Of a stretch of 40,532 nt of DNA, positions 40,454 to 40,532 are shown one piece after another (the first letter of the stretch is position 1; each line of letters opens with the position of its first letter). The notes beneath the pieces were generated by a model. The model was given only the letters and a program-made list of their open reading frames with translations. It did not search any database and was not told the DNA's origin. The position numbers and the translations under genes are program-made. Source of the DNA: an uncultured Collinsella sp. (lineage in GTDB: Bacteria; Actinomycetota; Coriobacteriia; Coriobacteriales; Coriobacteriaceae). The stretch covers positions 1 to 40,532 of the forward strand of contig CABUUB010000009.1 of the NCBI GenBank assembly GCA_902494625.1, in the 5' to 3' direction.

Positions 40454-40532
40454 CTAGGCCGCGAGGGCCTGATTCCGGAACTCCTCCGGGGTCAGGCCCT
40501 TCAATCTTACCTGCCTCCGGCTCGTATTCCAG
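40454..40532 (-). CDS. IS3-family transposase OrfB, C-terminal fragment at window edge
   Basis: Only the last 25 codons are inside the window. They include WNTSRRQVRLKGLTPEEFR, the conserved end of IS3-family DDE transposases, before TAG at 40454. The gene enters from the right edge; whether it is complete is unknown. Confidence 0.8.
   Translation of the reverse strand, partial: WNTSRRQVRLKGLTPEEFRNQALAA

Overview
The window looks like chromosomal DNA of a gut Coriobacteriia actinobacterium, most likely Collinsella. The basis is the high GC content, a giant surface protein of fibro-slime and pilin-type domains, the EpsC-type serine acetyltransferase, the two-subunit transketolase inside a fructose-type PTS operon, and many short intergenic hairpin repeats. 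The genus is an inference; no marker gene such as 16S is present.

Layout. (1) 1-8989, minus strand: the N-terminal 2,996 residues of a secreted giant adhesin whose C-terminus lies outside the window. Its upstream region carries a TATAAT box and a run of nine G. (2) 9316-16100: a TadA-like deaminase fused to glycerate kinase, tRNA-Ser(UGA), a TetR regulator, lemA, ilvE, a DedA membrane protein and cysE. (3) 16098-20405: a MarR regulator and the two halves of a heterodimeric ABC exporter, with overlapping or abutting genes and paired operator-like repeats in the promoter. (4) 20510-25918: a small hypothetical protein, a nitroreductase, a single-pass membrane protein, a Fis-type regulator with a decayed AAA+ domain, a YeiH-type transporter and a divergent GntR regulator. 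(5) 26032-31120: glmS with an operator-like palindrome, a LacI regulator, a HAD phosphatase and larE. (6) 31121-31811: a gene-poor island holding repeats, a decayed gene end and an array of ten TCTCTCTAA motifs. (7) 31812-39234: a six-gene sugar operon on the minus strand (PTS EIIBC, GatZ/KbaZ-like protein, small transaldolase, transketolase N and C subunits, PTS EIIA) with a divergent LacI regulator. (8) 39354-40532: a secreted nuclease and the end of an IS3-family element.

How the genes work together. The sugar operon is the clearest unit. A ketose or polyol is probably taken up and phosphorylated by EIIA/EIIBC, remodelled by the GatZ-like protein, and passed into the non-oxidative pentose phosphate pathway by transaldolase and transketolase. 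The LacI protein probably represses it through three related half-sites in the divergent promoter. Between EIIBC and the GatZ-like gene the transcript can form a 12-bp hairpin whose loop is complementary to a nearby 10-nt segment, an H-type pseudoknot geometry. MarR-ABC-ABC is a typical self-regulated export operon.

The least explained material is intergenic: hairpin repeats with different stems around a shared GGGACAG-type loop, a 21-bp inverted repeat, and the TCTCTCTAA array. Coordinates and translations were worked out by eye; all family assignments rest on recognised motifs, not on database searches.
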